From assembly GCA_026413225.1 (NCBI GenBank), contig CM048553.1, forward strand, positions 17,236,501 through 17,300,500: a DNA stretch of 64,000 nt, written 5' to 3'. Below, one piece after another: positions 39,501-52,729 of this stretch. Made by a program: the position numbers and the translations under genes. The notes under the pieces are model-generated. The model saw only the letters and a program-made list of their open reading frames with translations, ran no database searches and was not told where the DNA came from. Numbering within the stretch: the stretch's first letter is position 1; every line of letters begins with the position of its first letter. The stretch comes from Otis tarda. Lineage: Eukaryota; Chordata; Aves; Otidiformes; Otididae.

Positions 39501-42500
39501 AGGATCTTTGTGAACAATACATGATAGACATACAATGCTGAGATCCACAACAGAGGAACTGGAACTTATACTCAAGGGTGCATAACGCTTTGATTCAGGC
39601 ATCAATGTTTCCTTATGTATTAAAAGTTGGCCGGGGGAAATAAAGAATTCTGGAGAAGAAATTATACATATTTCTGATCGTGTTGATATATGTGTGAAGA
39701 AGAAACTACTATTCCCAAAACAAAAATGGGTAATTAAAAGTTATGCTTTGTGACTCCAGAATTTGAAAAATAAAATCATACAGCATCTAATTAATGTCTA
39801 TATGATTACTTTCATGTCTTTTCTCAGGGGTAAGATATTTATAGCCACATACAAAAACAAGAAAAGAGCCTAAGGGAACACAAACAAAGCCCCACCACCC
39901 AGCACCTTAACTGCAGCATCTGCAAGCCAGCAATCATGGAATACTTGATGAAGTGCTTAAGGCTAGGAAGGCTGATAAGAGATTTCTTTTAAGTTCACAG
40001 TGCTGCACATTAAAGAGACACTGCCAACCTGATTCTGAAAGGAAAAATATTACATAGCACACACAAACTGTTTTTGTTTTTATAGAAGAGTCTTTTTCAT
40101 TAGCCTTTGCTGGTGTCTAGAAAGACAGACAGGTTTAGTAAGCAGCATACTGGACCCACAAGTTTTCCCTCAATGTTTTTGCATTTCACTTCCTACTCTG
40201 TAAGTTCTCCAGTTCTGTTGCTGTGTCTGGCAAGTACCCCAGAGAGGACAGCGGTTCTTAGCTCCTACCTGATCAGTGCAGAAAGCAGGAGCTCCCCAAG
40301 ATAGTACCTTAGGCAGAATATACTAAAGGCCATCTGCATACAGTGACACTGCATGCAAAGTGCTGTCACATGTACAGCTTAAGCAACCTGGAACCAGATG
40401 GTTCCACATCTCCCTCTCTGGGCTGTTTAGTGATAGAAACCACCACATTATTTGCTGCCAGATCAGATCTGGCATTTCCAGAATTACATGTGAACTATTA
40501 AGTTGAAGAAAAGTCTAGTCAACTTACTTTGTAAGTCTATCTTTCAAATATTTTTTTATAAAACCAAATAATATTTTACTAGAGCAGAAGCCCAATACAG
40601 AGGGACTATAACCTTGCTTATAAGACAGCATACATACAGTCTTACACTTATCCCAACATAGCTGCTTCCAGGAGTTTCTTTGTGAAAATGTCCTTTAATC
40701 TCTCCTTTTGGGCTTTCCTATTCTAAATGCGAGTGAAGTGGTAATGCTGGCATGTTCCAGCTGCCTGCACGGACTAGTCCAAATTAACTTTCCTGTTTTT
40801 CCTATCATCTCCTGTAATTTTGTCTCAACCCCCTGAGATGAGAAAGAACGTGAGCTGACAAACAGGTAGAGTGCATAAATGGATCTATATTCAGAAAAAA
40901 AATACATTCAAACAATATTAATGTTGCACAATCATTAAAACTTGGCCAAGCTAATTTTGTAATTTTAACTTTTAGCATAGTTTTTACTTAGAACATTGAT
41001 TTTCAGTCCTGTTGTGGGTATGAATCAGTTTCTGAACTAAAAGCATGTGATGTCTGCCAGACCCTTGTTCCCATTGTTGCTGAAACTGGAAAATTACAGC
41101 GAATGACACAGGGGACTGTATGAAGAAACAGGATTGCTTTACAATTAAGATAGCAGAACACTGTCCCTAGAGGACTGGAGTCTGCTCTGCTTCTGCTAGA
41201 GAGTTCCTGCAGAGGGGTTTTTTATTGTGTTAGTCTTTCATTTCATATCTCTCATTTTGGGTGCTGACTCGATAAGCTAGGATCTGATTTGCAGACACAC
41301 TCAGCTGTAGCTGAGATATGCAGGGACTGTGTTTTGAACATACAAGGCGATATATAGCACTAGGTGCTACCAGCAAAAATAATCTTAAGAACCATAAACT
41401 GAAATTAGGGGATAATTTTAATCTAGCTTAATATGCAGGTTTGACAATGTAATGCTGTACTTGCTACAGAAACTGGAAAAGAAACATTAGCACTGTCTGT
41501 CCATCTCCCCATCCACCTGATGCTGCAGGGCTGGATTCCCACGATATGGCAAAAAGCTATGGAGACAAAGGTGCCACTTCAACAGCACTGCCCAGCACTC
41601 TCCTGAGCTGCAGCCACCCGCACCAGGAGCTGGCTCTCCTGGCGGGACAGGCAGCGTCCCTGGCACGCCCTGGTAAGGTCTCATGAGTGACATTTTGTGA
41701 GATTTCCTGCCAGAATGAAACATCAACACGATCACATTTCCTAAGTGTGTTAAAAAGGACTGTCAAGAGAAAAAGTGTAGCTGGCTTCAGCTCAGAGTAC
41801 TATCAGACATACTAGTCCACTCGTCAAGCTTTCAGCCATCCTTCCTCAAGGAGTATCAATGGCAACTGAGGTGTTACTCTGCGGTAAAAGTTTTCACGGG
41901 GCCGTGGGCCACAAACCCATGCCTGGAGCTCCAGAAGAGTGATTCCCACTGGAATCACTAGCTGGCTAGGACCAGCCTTATTGAATATATTCATGGTCTA
42001 TAAAATACCACAAGAAATTCTTAAACGACAGTAGACTGGCTCAACCCAAATGGTGACATGGCGCTGCAGAGAGAAATGAAGACCAGCATCATGTATGCCA
42101 AAGGCTGTGTGGGTTAACAATCTTGTGCACATATAAAACTTAGAGACAGCTGGAGTTTTTGTTAAACACAATCCAGAGTAAGAGGATCAGCCTAGCTTGA
42201 GCACTCACAGTCACGGCCATACGCATTGGTCAGAGGAGGAAGATCACGATCTATTTCCAAAATAAGCGCAAGAGTCTACCAAGAAGGCAGCGCTAAGTAT
42301 AATAATCATTATCTGCTACTCATTTGATGAGTGCTGTGGCCTGTGACACATTTCATCTGCAGCAGATTTCACCATCTTTATCTTGTTATTATTGTTATTG
42401 GTAGATTAAAATCAATAAAAGCCATATTGTTACCTGAGACAGCCAAAATGTCTCCACCTGATATCTGGCATCAAAACACAGCCAACAGCCTGACCAAGAA

Positions 42501-45500
42501 GTTGTGGCAAACGGAGAGCAAGTAAAAATCACACTAAAAGATCTAGAGGATCCACCCTAGAAAAAGATGCACACGTAGCAGGTGACTTCATCATCTTGCT
42601 GTGCCAGCGAGAACACCACTTCCAGGAACTCTTGTCATCAGCAAACCTTCTCATCATGGGCTCCCACGTCCCTGCTAGAGCCGGTCGAGCGGGCATGACA
42701 CAGTCCCCTGTGCAGTCTGACAGTGCCCGGAGGAGGTGCAGCAGCCAGTTCAGCGTGTGAGTAGTGTGAGGGTGGATCCTGTGTTCAGGCTGGGCAGCTG
42801 CTCGTGTCCTGGGCTCCCTCTTCTTTTCTCAGAGTCAATGCTTACAGGCCTTGGACAACAAGAAGATAATCCAGCTGCTTTTTGTTTTGTTGCAACTGTT
42901 GCCTTATTTGTTTTGTTCATTGATGTTCATTAAAAACAATCTCTTGTGTTCAAAGTCCCATCTGAGCCTACGCTCCCCATCTCCTTGCCCAGGTAATTTG
43001 AATTCCCTCCTGACTCTTTTTCCTGGCTGTCTCCCATTTGGGACTGCTCACACTGCCCACTCGCCAGCGCCAGCCCCATTCACTGCTTTCTAGTGCCAGT
43101 CTCTTCCCTGGGATTGCATTCTCAGTACACCTTCCCGCTCCACCCCAACTTCTCTATCAGTTTCTTTAACTAGTGCCCCAGTTTCTTCAGCAATTCATTT
43201 CCTCCATCCCACATTCACCTCTACCACCCCTTTGGTCTACAATCCTGATATCCTTTCTCTGGATCTTCACTGTCTAACAGCTGTCTTTTCTTTTGGTGGC
43301 TTCAAAACAGTATTCCTGTCCTGCCAGTTCCGGATATCTGCCTTCTCTGCAAGTCCCAGTTTGCATCCCATATGTTCCTACTTCCAGTACAGCCTGCTGG
43401 TTCTCCACAGCAAGGCCTTAGATCTGGCTCTTGCTCTGTCTGCCTCTGAATCAGATCGCTTCTTCCTTCACATTGCCTAGATGCCAGCAGAGAGGTCACT
43501 GAAAGTGCAGGAAAGTGTCCCTGCTCTTCATTCGTTGCTTGGCTCCGACTCAGCATGTAGCAGCTGGAAACAACCATTACTGGGAAATTCTGTCTCCATC
43601 GCGTAACCCTGAGCTGCAGGATGTGTAGTGGCTTTGTAGGGAGAGTGCACGCCCAGGCCAGGAGCCGAGAGGGGCTGGAGAGCCTTATTTGAACTGTGGG
43701 AATGATGCACAAACAACAGGACTGTAACTGTGAGAGGCATAAACTTGCTCTGGGACAGTCTTAACCCTTAAGCAGTAGCAAGCTACTACGTAAACTGAGA
43801 TTTAAAATACTCTAAAATTTGGTTGAATGAGAGGAGATTTTCTTTGGTGCAGTCAAAACATCCAACAAAGGCTTCCCTTGCTCAATCTCAAAGCAAACTT
43901 TCTCCATCAAAAGTTTAATTAATTTTACTATTGGAAAATGATATAGCCTTCCTACATTTAATTTCAGAAATGACTAAACACTTTGCTTGATGTTTTCTCC
44001 AGGCAAGAAAAACACCCACATGATGCAGAAAATCAGTATAGACTTTTCCAGCCTGAATCAGTGTAGCCCAGCACAAACAGCTAAAAGCTGAGTCTTGGGT
44101 CAGAAATGTCAAACCCTGTGTAACAGGCTGTATGGGCTCTTAAAAAACTTGGCAGAGCTGCTCACCCTACCTTGTGCCTGTGTTGGGAATCAGCTGAAGC
44201 GCTGATTCCCAGCAAGCAGATTTAAATAGGTTTCCAGCTTAAGGAGAGAAATGGATGTTGTCTCTTAGGGGAGCTGCTCCTTCCTCCCACCCCTCCCTTA
44301 TATCTGCACATATAAGCACAAAAAAGAGCAAAATGCGGATAAAAGTACTCTCCAGGCGGAAAAGACCATTCCTCTGTAGAGACAGAACAGCACTTTTGGC
44401 AGACCTGAACGGTATTAGAGTTTAAGTGCGTTGAAAATAAAAGACTGATAATGAGATTTTGCACTAGATTGCCTGGCTTCTGCTGGCAGGCAGCAAGCAC
44501 AGCCAGCCTGCTTACAATTCACCCTGGATGAGCTAACCAAAAATAGAAACCAAAGAACGACAGTGCATTATCCAGTCTAGAGAGGTAAAACCTTGACTTG
44601 GAAAGAGCTACCACTCACACACAAAATGACAGCTCTGAGTTGCAGCCACTTGCCCTTCCCTCAGTCAAGAAGGCACTGATCTTCCAGTTGCAGAAGGGTA
44701 GAGCTCCTAATTCGGCCCTCTCCAGAGCTGGCAGGAGAGGAGCATGAGGAAGGAGGAGGATGGCATTCACCAGCTCTAGTCAGACTTATGGTCACTATTT
44801 CTTAATGATCCTGAGTGGCTCACAGTCCTGTTGGGTCTGTCACCTTTCCCAGGTAGGAGCTTGTGCCCAGCACAGAGTTGTTCTGGGAAGCCTGAGAAGC
44901 AATGACTGCTTCACCCAGGAAGGAAGAACAGGTTTGCCAGTGGATTTATGCAGAAGACACCTACGATCCACTTCTTCCTAGACATGAGCTCTGCTGCAGC
45001 CTGAGCTCAAAGCACCTCTGCTTGTACTTAGGAAGATGTAAACCTGAGACTATCACACTGCTGCCTGCAAGGCATTTACCTGTGCTTGAGCCATCCAGAT
45101 GCAATGAAGGAGCACAGATGCTAAGGCATCTAGTACATATCAGGAAGCTCTAAACCTTGTGCTGTTGTGGCCTTTTGGTAAAGACTAAGTGCAACATAGC
45201 TGGGTGCAATTCTGATATTAAGGGCAGGCTTAACCACACCTTGCTAGGCGTAAGAGGAAGGTGTAGATCTTTCTACGTCCTGGAGGAAAATTTATATTAA
45301 TTTCTAATGTCTTTCCTGATATCTGGAGGAGTACATGGCTCTCAGTTTTTGTCAGACAACCCTAGTAAACATTAGTTTAACAATCTGATAGAGAACAGGA
45401 ATGTTTAACAATGACTGATAACAGCTGGATTGATAATGAGCATCTTATCAGTAATAGGTGCTCATTTTTTCAGCCTAGAAAGATCCTCTCTACTACTCAC

Positions 45501-46660
45501 TAAATACACAAGTGCTGGTGGTGCACCTCAGCCATTACGGCTGCTGTAACTTTAATTATGCAGACATTCCACAGGGCTGTTAACTTTTGCCTGTTTTGGA
45601 CCATCTCCCCGGTTCTATATTCCCCGGTTTGCAGCCATACACATAGCAATATCTGTGAATAGGGAGGGCCTGGTCAGCTCCAAAGCTCTTTCCTCCGTAA
45701 CAGACTGTTTGCCAGAGGCACTCAGCAACAGTCACCCCATTTTCCTGTTAGCATGGTATCGCTGATTTATTAGAGAAGTTTTATAGTCAGAACATGCCAC
45801 AAGTTTATGCCAAAAACTTCATGTTGTGAAAAAACACATCTCCCTCTGCTTTAGTAGATGATGCTCTTTTGTGAGACTATAGTTGTGCATTTCCTGTTAA
45901 TCTTGGTGTCGTGTCTGTACCAGCTGCCTCTTCAGTAACGCATTCCCTAAGGGTTACACTCAGTACTGTCAGCTGTACGTTGTGATAACTTCAGATAATA
46001 CCAAATGGTGGCCTGTTTTCCATTCTATAGCCACGTGCTGCCCAAAGGGAAAGGAGCAGCGGGTTGTGCTCATCACTTTACCTCCGGTTTGCACAGGTGT
46101 TCTGCACTCTGCCTCCCGGCTGCAAGAGGGGATTAGACAGGGTTTAGGGGAGAAAATGTAGGGAAATGAGATCAGGCAATCAGATAGAAAATTAAAATGA
46201 AATGATAGCTGCTTATCCAACCAAATTCTATTCTTCTTCGTACTTCTTTTGTCTGCCATTCAAAAACACATGTGTGACTGGTGGATCACACTCCCTAGCT
46301 TCTGATGATCTCTGAGCATCAGAGCTCTCCTTAGTCTCCAAGTGGAAAACTAAAATGCACATGCAGGATTGCACTCACGAAACAGCACAATCTTGCCTTG
46401 CAGCCAAATCCAAATTCATGAATACTACTAGTTTTCTGTAACTGTCAGGAAGGACAAAGAAAGTACTGACATTTAAACTATCACGCGATGCAAGTAATTC
46501 ACCCTCCCAGGAGTTCAGCAAATAAAATGGAAGCCTAATTAGGAATGATACATCCTAAACTTTGCATTTATTATGTTTTTAATTCTTTCATAAATCCTGA
46601 CGTTGTTTTACAAGAAACTTCAATATCAGCATTTAACTGTTTGTTTAGAAGTACACCTCT
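33600..46660. other. Gene-poor intergenic sequence
   Basis: I see no supportable gene. The longest frame (177 codons, minus strand, 36,834-37,367) lies on a purine-rich segment and has no recognisable domain. Somewhat GC-richer patches occur near 35,580-35,830, 41,480-41,760 and 44,640-45,100 without identifiable content. Confidence 0.55.
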
Positions 46661-46665
46661 GTTTA

Positions 46666-47616
46666 GAATTATGGAATCATAGAATGGTTAGAGTTGGAAG
46701 GGACCTTCAAAGGTCATCTAGTCCAACCCCCCTGCAAGGAGCAGGGACATCCCCAACTAGATCAGGTTACTCAGAGCCTCATCCAACCTGGCCTTGAACG
46801 TTTCCAGGGATGGAGCATCCACCGCCTCTCTGGGCAACCTGTTCATTGCTCTACAACCCGCATTGTAAAAAACTTTTTCCTAATATCTAATCTAAATCTA
46901 CCCCCCTCTATTTTACAACCATTACCCCTTGTCCTATCACAACAGGCCCTACTGAACAGCCTCTCCCCATCTTTCCTGTAGGCCCCCTTGAGGTACTGGA
47001 AGACCGCTATCAGGTCTCCCCAGAGCCTCCTCTTCTCCAGGCTGAACAGCCCCAACTCTCTCTGCCTGTCCTCATAGGAAAGGTGCTCCAGCCCTTTTAT
47101 CATCTTCGTGGCCCTCCTCTGGACCTTCTCCAGCTGGTCCATGTCCTTCTTATGTTGGGGGCTCCAGAACTGGACACAGTACTCCAGGTGGGGTCTCACC
47201 AGGGCAGAGTAGAGGGGGAAAATCACCTCCCTCGACCTGCTGGCCATGCTCCTCTTGATGCAGCCCAGGATGTGGTTGGCCTTCTGGGCCGCAAGGGCGC
47301 ATTGCCGGCTCATGTTGAGCTTCTCGTCCACCAGCACTCCCAAGTCCTTCTCCTCAGGGCTGCTCTCGATCCATTCTCCGCCCAGCCTGTATTTGTGCCT
47401 GGGATTGCCACGACCCAGGTGCAGGACCTTGCACTTGGCCTGGTTGAACTTCATGAGGTTGGCATGGGCCCACCTCTCCAGCCTGTCAATGTCCCTCTGG
47501 ATGGCATCCCTCCCTTCCAGCGTGTCGAGGGCACCACACAGCTTGGTGTCATCAGCGAACTTGCTGAGGGTGCACTCCATCCCACTGTCCATGTCGCCAA
47601 CAAAGATACTGAACAG
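46666..47616 (-). mobile_element. CR1 LINE fragment, 5'-truncated, reverse orientation
   Basis: The plus strand begins GAATTATGGAATCATAGAAT followed by GGAAGGGACCTTCAAAGG, the reverse complement of the CR1 3' end with its ATTCTATG-type tail. On the minus strand an open frame encodes the C-terminal part of the CR1 reverse transcriptase, including the FADDTKL catalytic motif, [41 protein letters not shown] and [13 protein letters not shown]. The 5' truncation is near 47,616, where CR1 text passes into unrelated AT-rich DNA. A frameshift close to the 3' end (near VVEQ, then stop) removes the expected HWNRLP segment. Inactive relic. Confidence 0.95.
46843..47616 (-). pseudogene. CR1 ORF2 C-terminal remnant (reverse transcriptase)
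   Basis: The remnant covers roughly the last 255 codons of the CR1 polyprotein from just before the FADD motif. The frame is otherwise open, which suggests a fairly young insertion. It ends prematurely because the sequence around AGCAATGAAC has lost a base relative to the usual CR1 text, giving a stop after VVEQ. It has no endonuclease or start and cannot be functional. Confidence 0.85.
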
Positions 47617-47639
47617 AAGTATTATAAGTATTGTAAACA

Positions 47640-50600
47640 CTCATTTTTTGGTCTTAGTTTCAACTGCATGTGCTTTCCTCCTCTCCAAGCACTGTATTAA
47701 AATATAATATGAATATTCAGAAGTTTGAAGGTTTGAAACAGAACATGTCTGCTTTTGGTTTAGTGCAATTTGGTGGTGGTAGGTGGCTTAATTAAGCAAA
47801 TCCAAACCATTAAAACAAGATTAAAGAAGATATCAGTAGGAGTGCCAGGGATCAGGGGGTAGCAGCAAAACTCTGAGATGTTTCATTTCTGCATGTCAAT
47901 AATGGCAGTGTTTTAACTGCAAACCAAAATTAATGAATTGTTAATGTAAGGAATGTAAGGGAAACAAGGGATAGTCAGATGCTGATTATACGATGAGAAA
48001 TTTTATGAAAAACTACTGAATTATATGAATTGGAGAACCGCCACCATTTAAATCTGAAATAGCATTTGTAATTAATATAATTAACTTGTCAGAACAGGCA
48101 GACTCCAAGTCACAGAAGGCTCCAACAGAACTTCTGAAGTTTAATGGAATAGCATCAATGGATGTATTGCAAAGTTCAGCAAATTGGACTGTAGCCTGAT
48201 GATCGGATAAGTTTATATATGCATATCAGAAGCATGAAATTGGATGAAAGAGCATAAAAGCTACAGAACAGCTTGTCTGATACAGTTTGGAAGCAAGGTC
48301 ATGAGGAAGACATCCAGGAAAGAATTCAAAGTCAAATAGAATTTGAAATATCAATCTAACTGGTAAATTGTTATGAGACAAATTGTTGTATTTCTACTCA
48401 ATCAATTTTATTTAGTTTCTACTTTGTAAGTGAGAAGTTGGTAATATGAATGGCAGAAGGGTTATCAGTATGGTTTGTAGTAAGGAAAACTGTAAAACTG
48501 AGCAAGAAGAACAAGATATATTTGCTGAAGGGATAGAATTGAGCTTGGTTATTTATAAAAACTGTATGAATATTCAAAATAGCTTATGCACAGCAAAACC
48601 AGCCATGGCAAGCTCACTGAGCATGCAGAATAATCAAAAGATTGGATCTGAAGATGCCTGTCTACATCATGTATGTACCTTTATGATAGCTGGATCCTGA
48701 GGAGAAATTCTCATATACCAGAAAATCGTAAAGGTGGCCTACAGAAAAATACTGAGAACTGTAGAGACAGCAAAAGTTTACAAGTTGAAGGGAAAAAATC
48801 TGATGTATTTTGAGATTTTTATAAATACAATGAACGAAGAAAGTTAAAATTACCTAAAATGCAGCTACAAAAATCCAGAAATTGTTAGGGGGGACTCATA
48901 GACAGATTACTCACTAACATCAAAATATCATAAGCCCTGTCTCTTCAGGAAAACAACATAAACCAATGAAAAATAATGTTTAACATATTTTAGTATTTAT
49001 GCATATTAATGTGTTCAAGCTCCGTGTCCCCTACACAAACATGACAGATGTCTGACAGATGTCAGAAAGTCTCTTGAGCACTCCTTTGCTTTAACAAACT
49101 AGGATTTTACTACAGGTTGCATCTGTAGTAATAGATTGCATACTACAGGCAAATAATGTCTACATGAATGTGTGTGTTCTTTCATTAAAATAATTTTCAA
49201 AATTCATTTACTGTACCTAGACATAATTCAGTTTTGCTAAACAACAAATTTCACAAGGTTTTTCAATTATAATAGGAAAAAGTGAGAAAAAAAAATGCTT
49301 TAAATAAATGAATATATTTTAACATATTTTCCAGTATCCTCAGTTTGCAATGACTGAAATGGATTTTTGGCTGGTTCCAGTTCCGTTCAGCCAGTCCTTC
49401 GTGCTAGCCACAAGCCTGTCTGCTGGAATACTATGAAGATGAAACAGTAACACAAAAAACCCAGCAAGCATTTAGAACACACCAGAAAAAAAAAAGATGT
49501 CTATGACTCTTTATTTCACTTGCAGCAACAATGCTGGAATTTGAGACAGAAAAATTAACAATATTGATTATACTTGTGTCAGACCAAAATCAAGGAAATA
49601 AAAAACCTGACTGGAGGAAGCTGTCATAAATACTTTGGGAGCCATTCAAATATATGTGTTTGGAAAAAAAAAAATCCCCATTCTCTAGGAAATTTTCTAA
49701 ATAAGCAAGTCTGGTAAACTCTTCTGTAAATGTAATGTGATACAAGCTGTGTGCCAAAATCCAGAAAAGAACACAGCTCAAATGCTCTCAACAGAGTGGG
49801 AGACACCTGAGATGGCTCTGTTAAATTATGCAAGAAATTCAGCTATGTACAGCAAAAGTGTCAGTGTCAGGAGGTGAAGAACACCAAAGCAGCCTCTACA
49901 CACACACAACTAAACATATTTAAAGCAGAAGTTTTCAAATTGTCCCATAGGGCTGGCCACATTTTTGTAGAGAAACTGGCTCCATTTCACTTCCCATTAA
50001 TGATCATGTATCATCTTTGTGCCAGATACAGCAATTGCCTGCATGGAAAAATAATTTTAGGAAAGTATTTAATATGTTTTAACTGTCTTGCAACAACAAC
50101 TTAGCAACTGGAAAGAGAGGTGCCAACACCTTGTGGATTGACCGGATCTTTAGAGGTGACCAGGAAGATTCTGTGGGCCTGCAGACGTGATGCCACCTGA
50201 GATGTCTTTCTACTGCTGCATTCTGCTCAGAGAGATGTAGGATGCTGCTTTTGCAGATTTCCAACCTTGCCAGCAAACCAGAAGAAAATTCCCCCGCCAT
50301 ATCAGTCACGTCTAAAGTGTTTTGGGGACTAGTGTGTCATAAAAGCTTAAGCGTCCTATTTCTTCCTGTCTCTTTTCACCAGAGAAACCCCTAGGAAGAA
50401 ATCAAAGGAAGATGGGCATCTAACCTGCCTAAATTTAACCACCTCTTTTTTGCTAGTCTGGCTCTTACTTTCAGACTGGGACTGATTTAATGGCATTGGG
50501 ATGCTTAGATCTTAACTAAAGTCATGCTGAGAATGTCCTCTGGAGATGGTTGCCTCCCTTGGATCTGGAAAAAGCACTGACCTGTGGAAAGCTCTTCCCT

Positions 50601-51890
50601 CTCTCCTTAGCTTCATCTTGTTTGCTATTACATGGGAATGTTCATCTTACACGAGCTCCTTTGTTTCGGGTTTGTGGATAACATGCCCTTGTTCAGAACC
50701 GATGGAGGGCTCAACTTGTTCTTGCCAAACCCTACAACAGGACAAGAAGGGTAATGCTTGGATGGGTACAATGGCAATTCATCTTTCTGGCCAGAACCCT
50801 TATTTTGGAGTTTTGTTGCTTAGTGTCTGTCAGCACTTTCATTCTGGGGAATTTAAGTTTCTCATCCAATAGCATGGCTTCAACTAAGTTTGCATATGAA
50901 ACTCAGAACTGTTTTTTTTTTTTAATTAATTTTCCAAATGAGGTTAAGTCTTAAGATATGAAAAAGTACTTGGGTGGTACTCAGCATAAAAAGAAGGAAA
51001 TTATTAGCTTGGCTTTTTAAGAAATCTTGTGAAATATTTATTCAAAAGGAAAGCAAGATGAATATTTAAAATGTGATATCAAAAAAGACAAAAAATACGT
51101 ATTCATCCAGAAACTGGGCTACATTTTGAGGTGCCTAGCACCTCTGGGCATTGTAATTACTCTACTGTCTTTGAGAATAATTTATTCCTAAACTAACCAC
51201 ATATGTTCAACCAGTTTCCTTTCAGCTGCTGATGGATTGCAAAAAGAAGGATCACGTCCCAAGTCTTTGAAGATATGGATAAGAAGGAAGTAATTGTCAA
51301 TGATTTGCTGATCTAAACAAAAAATGATTGACAACCATAATGAAACCATGTAATCCTGTAGTGTGCCAAAAAAATGTAATTTTAAGTTGAACAGAACCAA
51401 ATGTCAGAGGAGGCTGAATGAGATTATTTGCATTATACACTACACAACTATATGTGTCTAGTAATAAAAGACCTGCCCCAAGAAATGGGAGGAAATTCTG
51501 AAAAACTAACAGTCGTCTGGAACTGTTGATGTATCTCAATTAATTTTCATCACAATTAAACACTTCACTTGAAATGCTACTTGAATACAATGCAGAAAAG
51601 CTCGACTAAGTACGTCAGAATTAAAGTTGTCCAAAACCACCTGCGATACATTATTTTGAGATCAGGCAAGAACTAAACGTACCAGTACAGCCTGGTGTAG
51701 GCTAGGGTTGCACTTCTGCAAGGTGGCTGCCCAGCGCACTCAGCGCTGGTTTTTCTGGGCGTTAGACAGCACTGCTGTTGCGAACACACGTGTTTGTAAC
51801 ACCAGTGTATTCCTTCACTGGGAAAAGACTGGAAGAATCCTTGGTGTATTTTATTATATTGAAAATATAACTGAAGGAGTACAGCCTCAT
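47640..51890. other. Gene-poor AT-rich intergenic sequence
   Basis: Very AT-rich with short chance ORFs. No gene, RNA or transposon is recognisable. A-runs occur near 49,288, 49,484 and 49,662 and a T-run near 50,911. Confidence 0.6.
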
Positions 51891-52460
51891 CCTTTCAGGC
51901 ACAGACAGGACTGCCGTCTGCTCTTTGGTGAAGCCACCACTGCCCTTGCCAGCTGCCAAGCCCTCTCCCTCTCTCGGCCCTACTCGCCCTGCTCCTCTGC
52001 CCCGGCTGCCTCCTGGGCTCACCCTCCCGTGAACCGCACAAAACCGCCTTCTCCCCGCGCACGGCTGCGGAGCTCTCCAAGGCAAAACCCAAGCGCCGGG
52101 TCGGGCCCCCGCCGAAGGCTCCTGCTGTCCCCCGGGGCTCTGTGGAGCAACACGGCGCCCTGCAGCCGGGGCCGGGGAGGGCCCGCGCCACAGGTGAGCC
52201 ACGCGTGGGGCAGCACGGCACACCGCTGCTGCGGGACGCACCACAGCGGGAACCGGCACGTCTCCTCCGCTCCGTTTCCGTGACGGCCACCTCCCTCTGC
52301 TCCAGCCGAAACTCCCCACGCCGAGCTGCGAGCAGGCCCAGGACAGACCCGGCAGCGCCCCTGCCACTGCAGGGGAACGGCCCGAGCGCGCTCCCGCCTA
52401 GCCCACAGCCACCTGGCGTCACGCGACCCCCGCGGGGCGGGCCGCCGCCTTCCCCCGCGG

Positions 52461-52505
52461 CCAATCGGCGCTCCGCTTTGCGCGGTCCTCCTTCCTCCAG
52501 CCAAT
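52461..52505 (+). promoter_or_regulatory. Two CCAAT boxes 40 bp apart (NF-Y type)
   Basis: GGCCAATCGG at 52,459 and AGCCAATAGA at 52,499 are both in forward orientation. The best NF-Y context is RRCCAATSR, which both approach. They usually sit 60-100 bp upstream of a transcription start, predicting a start near 52,560-52,620. Confidence 0.65.
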
Positions 52506-52564
52506 AGAGCGCCAGCCTTCGCTTGGCGTGTGTCTGTGTACGGTGGGAGGGGGCCCGGGGTCGG

Positions 52565-52729
52565 GCCTGGCTAGCGGCCGTTGGGCTCCGCGCAGCCCCG
52601 CCCCGGTGGGAGGGGCCCGGCGCGCCCGGCCCGGCCCAGCGCGGCGGCGATGGGGAGTCGGGGAGCGCGGCTCCGCGGGTAGAGGGAGACTGGGGTGCGC
52701 CCGTCGCTACCCGGGAGGCCCGGCCACAG
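52565..52729 (+). other. Probable noncoding first exon downstream of the CCAAT boxes
   Basis: The segment ends in GGCCACAG|GTAGGA, a good donor at 52,730. The only ATG near its end (52,650) opens a 10-codon ORF that closes at 52,682, so the exon would be 5' UTR with a short upstream ORF. MPP7 is known to have noncoding 5' exons. The start coordinate is an estimate from the CCAAT boxes. Confidence 0.45.

Noticed and set aside
42229..42297. Short frame reading RRKITIYFQNKRKS, faintly like homeodomain helix 3
   Set aside because: It is bounded by stops about 30 codons apart, the rest of a homeodomain is absent upstream in all frames, and the key WFQN tryptophan is replaced. Most likely coincidence.
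46843..47707. Plus-strand ORFs of 205 and 153 codons over the CR1 fragment
   Set aside because: They are antisense shadows of the CR1 reverse transcriptase frame.
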